A stretch of 64,000 nt of DNA from Palsa-504 sp963818225 (GTDB lineage Bacteria > Actinomycetota > Actinomycetes > Streptosporangiales > Streptosporangiaceae). Within the stretch, counting starts at the first letter, position 1; each line of letters begins with the position of its first letter. The DNA lies in NCBI GenBank assembly GCA_963818225.1, contig CAWFRO010000011.1:496001-560000 (forward strand), in the 5' to 3' direction. The notes beneath the pieces are model-generated. The model worked only from the letters and a program-made list of their open reading frames with translations, had not been told where the DNA came from and searched no databases. The position numbers were made by a program, and so were the translations under genes. Shown piece by piece: positions 27,661 to 36,614 of this stretch.

Positions 27661-27739
27661 CCCCCGAACCCCCAAGCCGATCGACTTGAAGGCATCCGTA
27701 GCGGCCAGCGATCAAGATCCCCAGCACGACACGCCGGGA

Positions 27740-27814
27740 GGTCCCACAACTGGCAACCGGGTGGTCCCATGCTCGTGGCAGAAAATCACTCAGAGCGGTC
27801 CCATGCTGCTGGCA
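27740..27814. repeat. IS21-type multiple terminal repeats, three copies
   Basis: GGTCCCACAACTGGCA (27740-27755), GGTCCCATGCTCGTGGCA (27763-27780) and GGTCCCATGCTGCTGGCA (27797-27814) are related direct repeats upstream of the istA fragment. IS21 elements carry such repeated transposase-binding boxes at each end, which fits the element's outer end. Confidence 0.75.
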
Positions 27815-28133
27815 GGCGACAGCCGGCCTATGCGGTCTGCTCGCAGTCCGGTCACGTGCTGTGCCTGGGTTGGGCTGATACGCAGCGGCTCGGGGACGCG
27901 AGATCGGACGGCGGAATGTCGGTGCTGGCCAAAAACGGGTGCCCTCAGCTTTTGGCGGAGTGTCGGCGCCGTTGCCCGCGTGCCGAGTGGCCATTCTGGT
28001 TGCCGCGGTCTAGTCGAGATGGTCCGCCCAGCAGGGTGCCGATGCGGGCATTTACCAGGTTCGGATATGCCTCGGCCGGCCTGGGCTGAGGCGGTCGTAC
28101 GTGATACCTCAACGGATCAATCGGAAATCGAGG

Positions 28134-29379
28134 CTAGTGCGCTGACCACGAACGTTCGCCGGTCTGGTCATGCGGCTTTGGGTTTCGGGCGGCCCCAGCG
28201 TTGCTGGCGTTCGCTGCGGATGCGGGCGCGTTCACGGCGCTGGGCGGCTAGTACGTCGGGGTGGCGGGCGTGGGCATTACGCCAGCGCAGGTAGTCCTGC
28301 AGTTTCCTGGCCAGGATGGTGTGGTTCGGGTAGTCCGAGCCGCTGATGGCGAAGGTCCGCAAGGGACCGAAGTGCGCCTCGATTGGATTGGCCCAGGACG
28401 CGTTCGTGGGGGTGAAGCACAGCTCGATGTTGGCGCGCTGTGCCCAGCGGCGGATCGCCGGGGTCTTGTTCGCGGACAGGTTGTCCATGATCACGAACAG
28501 CCGGTAGCCACCCGGCCGGGCCGCCCGGATCGATTTGAGCGCGGCCAGGGTATGGTCCCCGCCTTTACGTTCGCGGACTACACCCCATAGCTGGTCATCG
28601 CCCAGGCCGTAGCAGCCGTGGAAATACCGGATGCCGTGCGTGCGGTGATAGGTGGCACGCAGCCTCACCGGGTGCTTGCGCAGCGCCCAGCAGGTGCCGT
28701 GGCAGGGCCGGATGGACAGCGGCCCGAACTGGTCAAAGGCGAAACAGCGGTCCGGATAGGCGCTGGTCACATACTCGATCCGGTCCAGCTTGGCGTCCCG
28801 GTCCGGATCGGCGGACTCCTTCCAGGTCCGGGTCCGCTGGAAGCTGATGCCCCGAGCATGCAGGATCTGCCGCAGCCGCTCCCGCCCGATCACCACCGGC
28901 CGCTCCTGGCCGGCTAAATAATCAGCGAGCTTGCGCAGGCTCCACCGGGTGAACGGCTGGCCCAGCTTCTCCGGCCGGGTCCTGGCCGCCGCGACGATGA
29001 CCGCAATGGCCTCGTCACTGATCAGGCGGGGACGGCCTCCCGCCCACCGAGGGTCCAGCGCGGCCAGGCCCTTCTGATTGAACAGATGGATCACGTCCCG
29101 CACCGTGTCCTCATCGGCGGCGACCAGCCGGGCGATCGCCGGAACCAGCGTGCCCGACGCCGACGCCATGATGATCATCGCCCGGCGCACCCGGACCGAC
29201 CCATGCTTTCCCCGCCGCACGATCTGCTGCAGCCGCTGCCCCTCCTGATCACTCAGCCGCCGCGCCCGCACCGGCTCCGCCATCCCGCCCCCCGCCACTC
29301 GACTCCATCACAAATCGAGTGTGAGAGCACAAACCCAGCCTGTCAGCCAACCGGGGAACGTTTGTGGTCAGCGCACTAG
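28134..29379 (-). mobile_element. Intact IS630-family insertion sequence
   Basis: The element is bounded by inverted repeats: the left end from 28137 reads GTGCGCTGACCACGAACGTT, and the right end (to 29376), on the complement, GTGCGCTGACCACAAACGTT, one mismatch in 20. Each end is preceded by TA, the duplicated target of IS630/Tc1-mariner transposition. Total about 1.24 kb with a single complete transposase gene. It is the only apparently intact insertion sequence in the window, so a recent arrival. Confidence 0.9.
28168..29298 (-). CDS. IS630 family transposase
   Basis: 376 residues (or 371 from the ATG at 29283). An N-terminal HTH part (VPAIARLVAADEDTVRDVIH, GLAALDPRWAGGRPRLISDE) is followed by the DDE core: FAFDQFGPLSI (Asp189), LFVIMDNLSANKT (Asp272) and ASWANPIEAHFGPLR (Glu307). 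Complete and in frame. It cuts and pastes its element into TA dinucleotides. It fills nearly all of the element between the inverted repeats at 28134 and 29379. Confidence 0.93.
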   Translation of the reverse strand: MAGGGMAEPVRARRLSDQEGQRLQQIVRRGKHGSVRVRRAMIIMASASGTLVPAIARLVAADEDTVRDVIHLFNQKGLAALDPRWAGGRPRLISDEAIAVIVAAARTRPEKLGQPFTRWSLRKLADYLAGQERPVVIGRERLRQILHARGISFQRTRTWKESADPDRDAKLDRIEYVTSAYPDRCFAFDQFGPLSIRPCHGTCWALRKHPVRLRATYHRTHGIRYFHGCYGLGDDQLWGVVRERKGGDHTLAALKSIRAARPGGYRLFVIMDNLSANKTPAIRRWAQRANIELCFTPTNASWANPIEAHFGPLRTFAISGSDYPNHTILARKLQDYLRWRNAHARHPDVLAAQRRERARIRSERQQRWGRPKPKAA

Positions 29380-29832
29380 CCAGGGGAGGGCTGTCAGCCA
29401 GGCCACCCAATTGTTCTTCAGCTCATATGGCCAATCCGGGGGCCCGTCCAGGACAGTGATCTCTAGGGCTGGGCAGTGCTGCGGGAGTCCTTGCGCGCTG
29501 GGACTCCCGCAGCCCCCGAGCACGGCTCGATGGGAAACCCAGACAACCCGGCGGAGCGCTCCGGGCCGCGGCCTGATGCAGCCCAAGCCCGTGTATCAAG
29601 TGCGCCCTCGTGCGCTCCTAGCAAGAAAAAGGAAGATCAGCTGACATGGGACGGTAGGGAACCGGGTCGGGTGAGCGGCATAGCTACGGATCGTTAGCCT
29701 GGCGCGGCGATCACCCGGTCAGGGTTTCTGTCGATGGCGGGTCCATTTCCGCGGAGCCAGGCTGACGGTACAGGCGTCCGATGGTTCGGATACGCCTGCG
29801 GGGAGTGCCTGCGGCCGGGGGGTGATGGGGAA
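29380..29832. other. Interval with a strong hairpin, upstream of the hydrolase/MprF-like pair
   Basis: No gene. It contains the hairpin at 29479-29512 and the promoter region of the following operon; a clear -35/-10 pair could not be assigned. Confidence 0.4.
29479..29512. terminator. Strong hairpin, 12-bp stem, no T-tract
   Basis: CTGCGGGAGTCC (29479-29490) pairs perfectly with GGACTCCCGCAG (29501-29512), loop of 10. High stability and position between an IS630 and an operon suggest a factor-independent terminator of the actinomycete kind lacking a U-tract, or a relic of a gene cassette end. Confidence 0.45.
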
Positions 29833-31203
29833 GTGAATCCGCTTGATTGGTCGCTGATCGCGGGGCCGTTGCCGGTCATCTTGCTGGTCGGCGCGCTGCT
29901 GGTATTGGCCTGGCTAGTGGCCGGGCGCAACGCGCCGAGGCACGCCTCTCTGAGGCGCGGCGCACGCGGGGGAAGTGCCGACGGGGCGGCCTCGGTGCGC
30001 TGGCTGGCGATCTGCGTGCCGCTTATCGTGGTGGCGGCCGGCGGGGTCATCGCGTTGCTGACGTGGCTGATCAACAATGTCTGGCGGCCGTTTGCCGACT
30101 CGCTGCCGTTGCCTGTCGTGCTGTGGTCTTGGATGGCCCTGGTCGGCATGGTGCTGGTGGTCGCCCGGCAGCTGCTGGTTCGGACCTGGCCGCGGCGGGC
30201 CGCCGCGATCGCGGCGGGCGTCCTGGTGCTGGCCGCCGCCGCCAACCAGGTCAACGGCTACTTTCAGGCGTATCCGTCGCTGCGGGTGGCCCTGGCGCCC
30301 TGGCTGGACCCCGAGCCGGTGTTCACCGGGATCGGGAACGTCACCGAAGTCGTCGCCAAGCCGGGGCAGGCGCTGGAGAGCATCTGGCATCCGCCGCCCG
30401 GAATGCCGAAGACCGGTGCGGTGTACCAGGTGACCATTCCCGGGGTCAGGTCCGGGTTCGCGGCCCGGCCGGGCTACATCTATCTGCCGCCCGCCTACCT
30501 GGCCAGGCCCCGGCCTCAGCTTCCGGTGCTGGTGCTGCTCGCCGGGCAGCCGGGGGATCCGCGTGCGTGGCTCGACTCCGGCCAGATCCAGGCGATGATG
30601 GACGGTTTCGCGAAGCGCCATGACGGCCTCGCCCCGGTCGTCGTTATGCCCGATGACCTGGGCAGTGAGTTCGCCAACCCGCTGTGCCTGAACTCACGCC
30701 TGGGCGAGGTGCAGACGTATCTGACCGTCGACGTGCCGAACTGGATCACCAGCCACCTGCAGGTCCGCCCGCCCGGACAGGGCTGGGCGATCGGCGGCTT
30801 CTCCGAGGGTGGCACCTGCGCGATCCAGCTCAGCACGCAGGCGCCGCGGCTGTATCGGTTCTTCGTGGACATCTCCGGTCAGATCGAGCCGACACTGGGC
30901 AGCCGCCAGCTGACGATCAGCAGGGCGTTCCGGGGAGACGCCGCCGCGTTCGCCCGGGTTGACCCGATCGTCGTGCTAGCGCGCACCCGGTTTCCGCGCA
31001 ACGCCGGGGTCTTCGTGGGCGGCGCGAGTGACCGCGTGTATACCCCGCAGCAGCGGATCATGTACCTCGCGGCGCGCCATGCCGGGATGACAGTGACGTT
31101 CATGGACCTTCCCGGCGGGCATGACTGGCGGGTCTGGCGCGGCGGGCTGGAGCACAACGTGGCGTGGCTGGCCAGCCGGCTGGGCATCACGGGGGGTGCC
31201 TGA
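29833..31203 (+). CDS. Membrane-anchored alpha/beta hydrolase (esterase D/Ag85-like fold)
   Basis: About 456 residues from GTG 29833 (MNPLDWSLIAGPLPVILLVG). Four N-terminal membrane segments end near residue 150, followed by an extracytoplasmic hydrolase: oxyanion region LPVLVLLAGQPGDPRAW, second element APVVVMPDDLGSE, nucleophile elbow AIGGFSEGGTCAIQL, a late Asp region VFVGGASDRVY and His in DLPGGHDWRVWRGGL. It overlaps the next gene by one base (TGATG), so translation is coupled with the MprF-type synthase. In other bacteria an esterase next to an aminoacyl-phosphatidylglycerol synthase removes the amino acid from the lipid (AhyD in Enterococcus); an analogous role is inferred here. Confidence 0.82.
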   Translation: MNPLDWSLIAGPLPVILLVGALLVLAWLVAGRNAPRHASLRRGARGGSADGAASVRWLAICVPLIVVAAGGVIALLTWLINNVWRPFADSLPLPVVLWSWMALVGMVLVVARQLLVRTWPRRAAAIAAGVLVLAAAANQVNGYFQAYPSLRVALAPWLDPEPVFTGIGNVTEVVAKPGQALESIWHPPPGMPKTGAVYQVTIPGVRSGFAARPGYIYLPPAYLARPRPQLPVLVLLAGQPGDPRAWLDSGQIQAMMDGFAKRHDGLAPVVVMPDDLGSEFANPLCLNSRLGEVQTYLTVDVPNWITSHLQVRPPGQGWAIGGFSEGGTCAIQLSTQAPRLYRFFVDISGQIEPTLGSRQLTISRAFRGDAAAFARVDPIVVLARTRFPRNAGVFVGGASDRVYTPQQRIMYLAARHAGMTVTFMDLPGGHDWRVWRGGLEHNVAWLASRLGITGGA

Positions 31204-33869
31204 TGACCGCCGTGCTGCACCGCCCGGGCCGGATCGGAGCCGAGCGGCAGGACAACGCCCCGGTCCTGCCGGAGCGGCCGGCCAGCCCGGTCCTGCGCAA
31301 CCGGCTGTGGCGCTGGCTATCGCTGTCCGGGCTGGCCTGGCAGCAGGTCCGGCATGCCCCGGTGACGATCTGCTACCTGGCCGCGGTCTGGGGCGCTGGG
31401 CTGGTCACCGGAAGCATCGCGCATGGGCCGCCACGCTGGCTGTCCGGCCACGTCGGCGCCGGCCTGCCGTCACTGGGGCACGGCTACTGGTGGACTCCGC
31501 TCAGCGCGGGGCTGTGGGCGTCCGGCCTGGGCAGCTACCTGGCCGTTACCGTGCTGGGCCTGTTGATCCTCGCCCCGGCCGAGCACCGGATGGGTGTCAC
31601 CCGCGCGTTCACCACGCTGCTGGTCAGCCAGGCCGCCGGCCTGCTGCTGGCCGCCGGGCTGATCAAGCTGGCCGGGCTGGCGCGCGAGCCGTGGCTCGGC
31701 GCCCTGACCGGCGCGACGGCCGTCGGCGCTCTGCCCGGCGTGCTCGGCGTCGGTTTCGCGCTGAGCTGCACGCTCACCCCGCTGTCGGGGCGGCGGCTGC
31801 GGTTGCTGCTGACCGTCGCGGTCACGATCGGCGCGCTGTACCGTCGGGCATCTGGAGCAGGTCGCGCAGGCATGCGGCGCGGCGGGTGGTCTCGTCATTA
31901 TGGCGCTGACGTACGGCCGCGCCCGGCCATGGGCGGGACTGCGCGCGTCCGCAGCACGAGGTACGGGTGCGGGTCGGCATGCTGGTGGCGGTGCCGGCGC
32001 TCGGCGGCATGCTGGCCGCGCTGGTCGCCAACGCGGACGGCCCGATGTCGCTGTTCTCCTTCCTGTTCGCCGCCCCCGGGCCTGATCCGCATCATCTCGC
32101 GGCCATCTGCCCCCACGCCGGGCTGGCCGTCGCCTGCCGCGGCCTGCGCGAGCAGCAGCTCTACGCCCAGTGGCCGGGCGTCCTTGTGCAGGCCGCCCCG
32201 GCGCTGCTCCTGCTGCTGAGCGCTGACGGGCTGCGCCGCGGGCGCCGCCTGGCCTGGTGGCTCGCGGTGGTCATCAACCTGACCGTGCTCGCCGCCGGCA
32301 TCTGGGTTACCCATGCGGCCAGCTCCGGCCTCGGCGTGCACGTGGCCGGGCCCGATGCCGGGGCCCGGGCGATTCTGCTGGCCGGGGAGGCGATGCTCCT
32401 GCCGGTCGTGACGCTGATAGTGCTGCTGGTCACCCGCCGCCGCTTCGACCAGACCGCCGGCCGCCGGGCGGCCCGGAAGCTGACGGCCACCTTGACCACC
32501 GCGCTGGGCGTGAGCTGCGCCGCGTTCCTGCTGCTCGGTTACCTGCTGCGGGACCACTTCAGCCCGCGCCCGGAGTTCGGCGCGCTGGCCCAGGATCTGC
32601 CGATGCGGTTCCTGGCAGGCAGGCTGTCCGGCAACCGTCTTCCTCCCGGCGGACCTGGCCGGGAGGCTGCTATCCGTGTGGGTCTTCCTGCTGTTCTGGA
32701 TCGTGGTCCTCGCCGCGCTCACCGCGTTCTTCCTGCACACTCGCACCCATAGCGACGCGGACGCGGCGGACCGGGCACGCGCCATCCTCACTCGCGGCGG
32801 CTCGACGCTGTCTTACATGTCGACCTGGCCGGGAAACCAGTACTGGTTCAGCCCGGACGGGCGAGCCGCCATCGCTTACCGGGCCATCGCCGCGGTCGCG
32901 GTGACCGTGGGCGGGCCATACGGCGACCCGGCCGCCCTCGATTCCGCGATCACGGAGTTCGCCAGGTTCTGCGAGCACCGCGGCCTGCAGCCATGCCTGT
33001 ACAGCGTCACCGCGCAAGCCCGCGCCGTCACGCAGCGGCTCGGCTGGAAGTCGGTACAGATCGCCGAGGACACCCTGCTCCCGCTGGCAAGCCTGCAATT
33101 CGCCGGCAAGAAGTGGCAGGACGTGCGGACCGCCCTGAATAAGGCGGCCAAGGAAGGCATCACCGCCGAGTGGTGGAGCTATCCGGAGGCGCCGCCTGAA
33201 CTCGGCGGCCAGATCCACCGGATCTCTCAGAAATGGATGGCGGACAAGGGCCTGCCCGAGATGGGCTTCACACTGGGCGGGCTAGACGAGCTCAACGACC
33301 CGAACATCCGCTGCCTCATCGCCGTGGGCGCGGACCGCAAGGTCCACGGCATCACCAGCTGGATGCCCGTCTACGCCAGCGGCAGCCCGGTCGGCTGGAC
33401 GCTCGACTTCATGCGCAGGAACACCGACCCAGGCACATTCCGCGGCGTGATGGAGTTCCTGATCGCGACGGCGGCGCTGACCTTCCGGGAGGAAGGGGCG
33501 CGCTTCGTCAGCCTCTCCGGCGCGCCGCTGGCCCGGCTGGACCGCGGCGAGCAGCCGTGCGCGCTGCAGCGCCTGCTCGACATGATCGCCAACGCCATGG
33601 AACCGGTGTATGGCTTCCAGTCGCTGCTGCATTTCAAGGCCAAGTTCCAGCCGGCCTACCAGCCGCTCTACCTGACATACCCCGATCCGGCCGCGCTCGG
33701 CTCGATCGCCACCGCGATCGGCCGCGCCTACCTGCCCCACCTCACGCCGCGGCAGGCCCTGCGCCTGCTCACCAAGCTCCGCCGGCCGCACACCAACCAC
33801 GGCCCGGTGCAGCAGCGCAAAAGGAGGCGCATCCGATACGCGATGACACGGTGGTCACCGGCAGGGTGA
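31203..33869 (+). pseudogene. MprF-type aminoacyl-phosphatidylglycerol synthase, three frameshifts
   Basis: The gene is readable in four consecutive pieces. Piece 1 (31203-~31845): cytoplasmic leader, then a membrane region (APVTICYLAAVWGAGLVTGS, YWWTPLSAGLWASGLGSYLA) resembling a rhomboid-like module. Piece 2: GHLEQVAQACGAAGGLVIMA. Piece 3 (from ~31965): more membrane helices (GMLVAVPALGGMLAALVANA). Piece 4 (from ~32650): LSVWVFLLFWIVVLAALTAF and the DUF2156 catalytic domain (AYRAIAAVAVTVGGPYGDPA, GITSWMPVYASGSPVGWTLD, FVSLSGAPLAR, LHFKAKFQPAYQPLYLTYPD). In full about 880 residues. It would load an amino acid from tRNA onto phosphatidylglycerol, lowering surface charge and giving cationic-peptide resistance. 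As written it cannot be one protein; the C-terminal piece (ATG 32676) could be made alone. Confidence 0.78.
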
Positions 33870-33911
33870 CCCGTCCCAGAAACGGCGGCCAGCAGGCAAA
33901 CGCGGCCGAGT

Positions 33912-34200
33912 AGACCGTTCCGGGTACACCGAGCTGAAGGCCCTCGGCTCGGGTGGTTTCAGTGCTGCAGTGCTGGCGCGGCACAATGCGTCGGGCACCT
34001 TTGGGCGGCGATCAAGTACCTGCGGCGAGACTTGCTGGCTGATGCGCGCTTCGCGGAGATGCTCCACGTGAGGCGGCCGTGCTTGCCCACACTGGATGAT
34101 CCTCATGTGGTCCGGCTGCATGAGTACATAGACTCGCCGTCGGGGGCGGCGATCGTGATCGAACTCATTCTCGGTAGCGGTGAGCTCAGCCGATTACAAA
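33912..34200 (+). pseudogene. Ser/Thr protein kinase remnant (N-lobe)
   Basis: The frame at 33948 reads YTELKALGSGGFSAAVLARH, a glycine-rich loop, and after a small frame break AIKYLRRDLLADARFAEML with the ATP-binding Lys in the A-I-K motif. Then, shifted again, TLDDPHVVRLHEYIDSPSGA and AAIVIELILG. This is the N-lobe of a Hanks-type kinase (PknB-like). The catalytic loop HRD and everything after is absent. Decayed fragment of a signalling gene. Confidence 0.7.
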
Positions 34201-34441
34201 GCGCGATATGCGAGACCACCTGGCCCGGATACAGAACGACTCTGCGCGTTCCGCAAAGTGCCTAGCAACTGGACCCCGATGGTGGACGCAACCGCTTGGC
34301 AGGCCTCTGTGTCAGGATCAGGTGAGACACAGGGGCAACCGTTACTGGTGGACTTGAGGGCTAGACGGGATCAGCAGACAGTGACATGACTAGCTCAGAC
34401 ATGCAGGACACCGGGGGGGGGGGCGGGGGACGGCCGCGGTC
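34201..34441. other. Interval with poly-G tract
   Basis: No gene. A run of eleven G (34413-34423), a C and five more G marks a slippage-prone site immediately before the IS3 orfA remnant; it is the longest homopolymer in the window. Confidence 0.5.
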
Positions 34442-34741
34442 GTAGCGAAACGGCGCACTTCACCGCGTGTACAAACTCGCGATGATCGAGAAATACGACG
34501 CGGCGAGGGGGGCGCGAAAGGCGCGCTGCTGCGCGGCGAGGGCCTGTATGACTCGCATATCAGCTACTGGCGCAAGGCGCGGGATTCCGGGTCGCTGACA
34601 TCGTCAGCGTTGCGTTCGCGAAGGATAAGGGCCGCCGGCTGGAGAGGCGGAGAATGAGCGGCTGCGGAGGCGGCTGGCGAAGGCTGAGGTGAAACTGGAG
34701 CAGACTCGTGCTGCGCTGGACATCATGGGAAAAGCGTTTGC
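34442..34741 (+). pseudogene. IS3-family OrfA, 5' part, interrupted by insertion
   Basis: Recognisable pieces on the plus strand: YKLAMIEKYDAA, KGALLRGEGLYDSHISYWRK, ARDSGSLTSSALR, then ENERLRRRLAKAEVKLEQTR and AALDIMGKAF, the HTH and leucine-zipper-like end of an IS3-type OrfA. Several small indels are present. At 34741 the sequence breaks in the middle of the normal continuation (MGKA-x-ALLEMLSESAD), which resumes 3.0 kb further on at 37741 with LLEMLSESADSPKPSAG. The gap is filled by the twin-recombinase insertion. Confidence 0.78.
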
Positions 34742-34759
34742 TTATGCGGGTGATGTTTG

Positions 34760-36614
34760 TCAAGTCCCGGTGTTGTCCAGTGTGTCGAGCAGTTTGAGAT
34801 AGGCGGTCTTGCGCTCTTTGTCCCCGAGTAGCTCGGCGTTGTCGTTCTGGGCTCGGATGTGATCCCGGAACTCGATGGTGGTGGTGAAGAAGCTGCAGGT
34901 CTCGCAGATCGTCTCGTAGCGGCAGCCGAGTTCGGCGGGCCGGGTGCAGTATCCGTTGCCGAGCAGCCGACGGGTGGTCTCCTCGTGCAGCCGCTCCATG
35001 TTGGGTCCGGCGGCGCAGGCGGGCAGCGGCTGGCCGGGATCGTAGAGGGCCTCGACCTGGCTGGTGACGTTGAAATACTCGTCGGCGACGGTGCGGTCGG
35101 AGATCCGGGCGTAGGTCAAGGTCATGGACATGGTCTTGTGGCCGAGCAGGGCGGCGATTGCTTCCAGGCTCATGCCTCGGTTTATGGCCTGGGTCGCTAG
35201 CGTGTGCCTGAGCTGGTGAGGCGTGGTGTGGCCGATCCCGGCTGCGGCTGCGGCGCGGCGCACCGCGGCATCGACGCGGGTCTGCGGAACGGGGCGGCCT
35301 TGCTCTGTGAACAGGAGCGGGCCGGGCCGGGGCCCGCGGTGCTCGAGCCACTGGCCGAGCAGGTCCCTGACTCTGGGATGGAGCGGGATATACCGGTCAG
35401 TGTGCAGCTTGCCGACCGGGACGTGCGAGCCATTCCCGGTTCCCGATGGTCACGACCGCGTTCGGTGGCGAGGCGCAGGAACTCGCCTTTGCGGAGCCCG
35501 GTGCGGGCGAGGACTTCGACGCAGACCCGGTCGAACAGGTCCGGCAGGTCGCGGGCGGCCGACATCAGCTTCGCGGCGTCGGCATCGTCGAGGAACCGGG
35601 GCAGCGGCCGGTCACGGATCGGCATGTCCCCGGCGAAGACGGGACTGCGGGCGGGGGCGTCCTCGTAGCCCCATTCGGTGATCCGGTCGAAGAAGCCGCG
35701 CAGGTGGCTGATCCGCATCCCGGTGGTGGTCTTTGCTGGGCCGCTGCTGCCCCGGTAGCCGGGGCGGGAGGTCATCCAGGTCTTGAACCCCTCGATGTGG
35801 GTGCGCCCGATCACCGCGACCGTGGTCACGTCCGGGTGGTGCCCGGTCAGGTAGCTGGCCAGGTGCCGCAGCGTGGTGTCGATGAGGGCGACGCTGCCGG
35901 GCCGCATGCTGATGCCCAGCTGCGCCAGGTAGCGGCGCATGGTCGCGGTCATGACCGGGACCTGCTGCTCGAGTGTTTTCCAGTGCCCGGGCTGTCCGCG
36001 GTCAGGAACCCGTTTGCGGTCGGGCTTGTCAAGGATCCCGAGGGCGGCGAGGGTGGCGGACAGGCCGTGCAGCGGGGTAGTGAACGTGTTCGGCAGGCCG
36101 GCCGCGATGCGCCGTGATCGCGGCGGCGAGTGCCTCGCGGGCTGCTTCGAACTGCGGGCGGTCCAGCAGCTGGGCGGCAGGCTGGCGACCGCGGCCAGCT
36201 TGGCCAGGGTGCACCACTGGCGCCCGGTTTCTTTGTCATCCCAGCCGAGGGCAGCCGCGGCAGCGGTGAACCGCAGGGACATCTGCGGGTCCAGGCACGC
36301 GAGCCAGTAGCCCCACGATACGTTCGCCTGCGCGATATAGGCCGGGTCCACGCGGGCGGCGGTCCCCAGCGCGAGGCAGGCGGCGACCGCGCGCACGTCC
36401 GCGGCAGCGGACAGCCGCGTGCGCAGCGGCGCTGCCGCCCAGCCGCCCAGCCCGCCGAAAGCGGCGCGGAACCGGGCGGCCGAGTTAGCGCGCTGCCGTC
36501 GCGCCAGGGCCGTCGCGCCATCGGCGATATAATCTCCTGCGGCGTCGTCTTCGCAGGTGAACAGCTGTTCCGGCGGGATGGCGGAACCGCCGCCTGAACG
36601 GCTGCCGGCCTCAC
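34760..36614 (-). pseudogene. Large tyrosine recombinase (TnpB-like), two frameshifts
   Basis: About 618 residues in total, matching the long second recombinase of actinomycete integrase pairs. N-terminal region: IPPEQLFTCEDDAAGDYIAD, ADVRAVAACLALGTAARVDP, WGYWLACLDPQMSLRF. Central: MTATMRRYLAQLGISMRPGS and LIDTTLRHLASYLTGHHPDV. Catalytic: VEVLARTGLRKGEFLRL (Arg), HQLRHTLATQAINRGMS (box II), ALLGHKTMSMTLTYARI (Tyr). The Cys-rich tail NGYCTRPAELGCRYETICET is diagnostic. Frameshifts near 36120 and 35440. The start overlaps the stop of the partner (GTG 36614 on TGA 36611), but the first frame there is out of phase, so a third indel or another start is needed. Confidence 0.8.

Noticed and set aside
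26899..27675. 258-residue minus-strand protein starting at the istA region
   Set aside because: Only the first part (to GYLGMLAG) is IstA; the rest is antisense of the IS1634 C-terminus.
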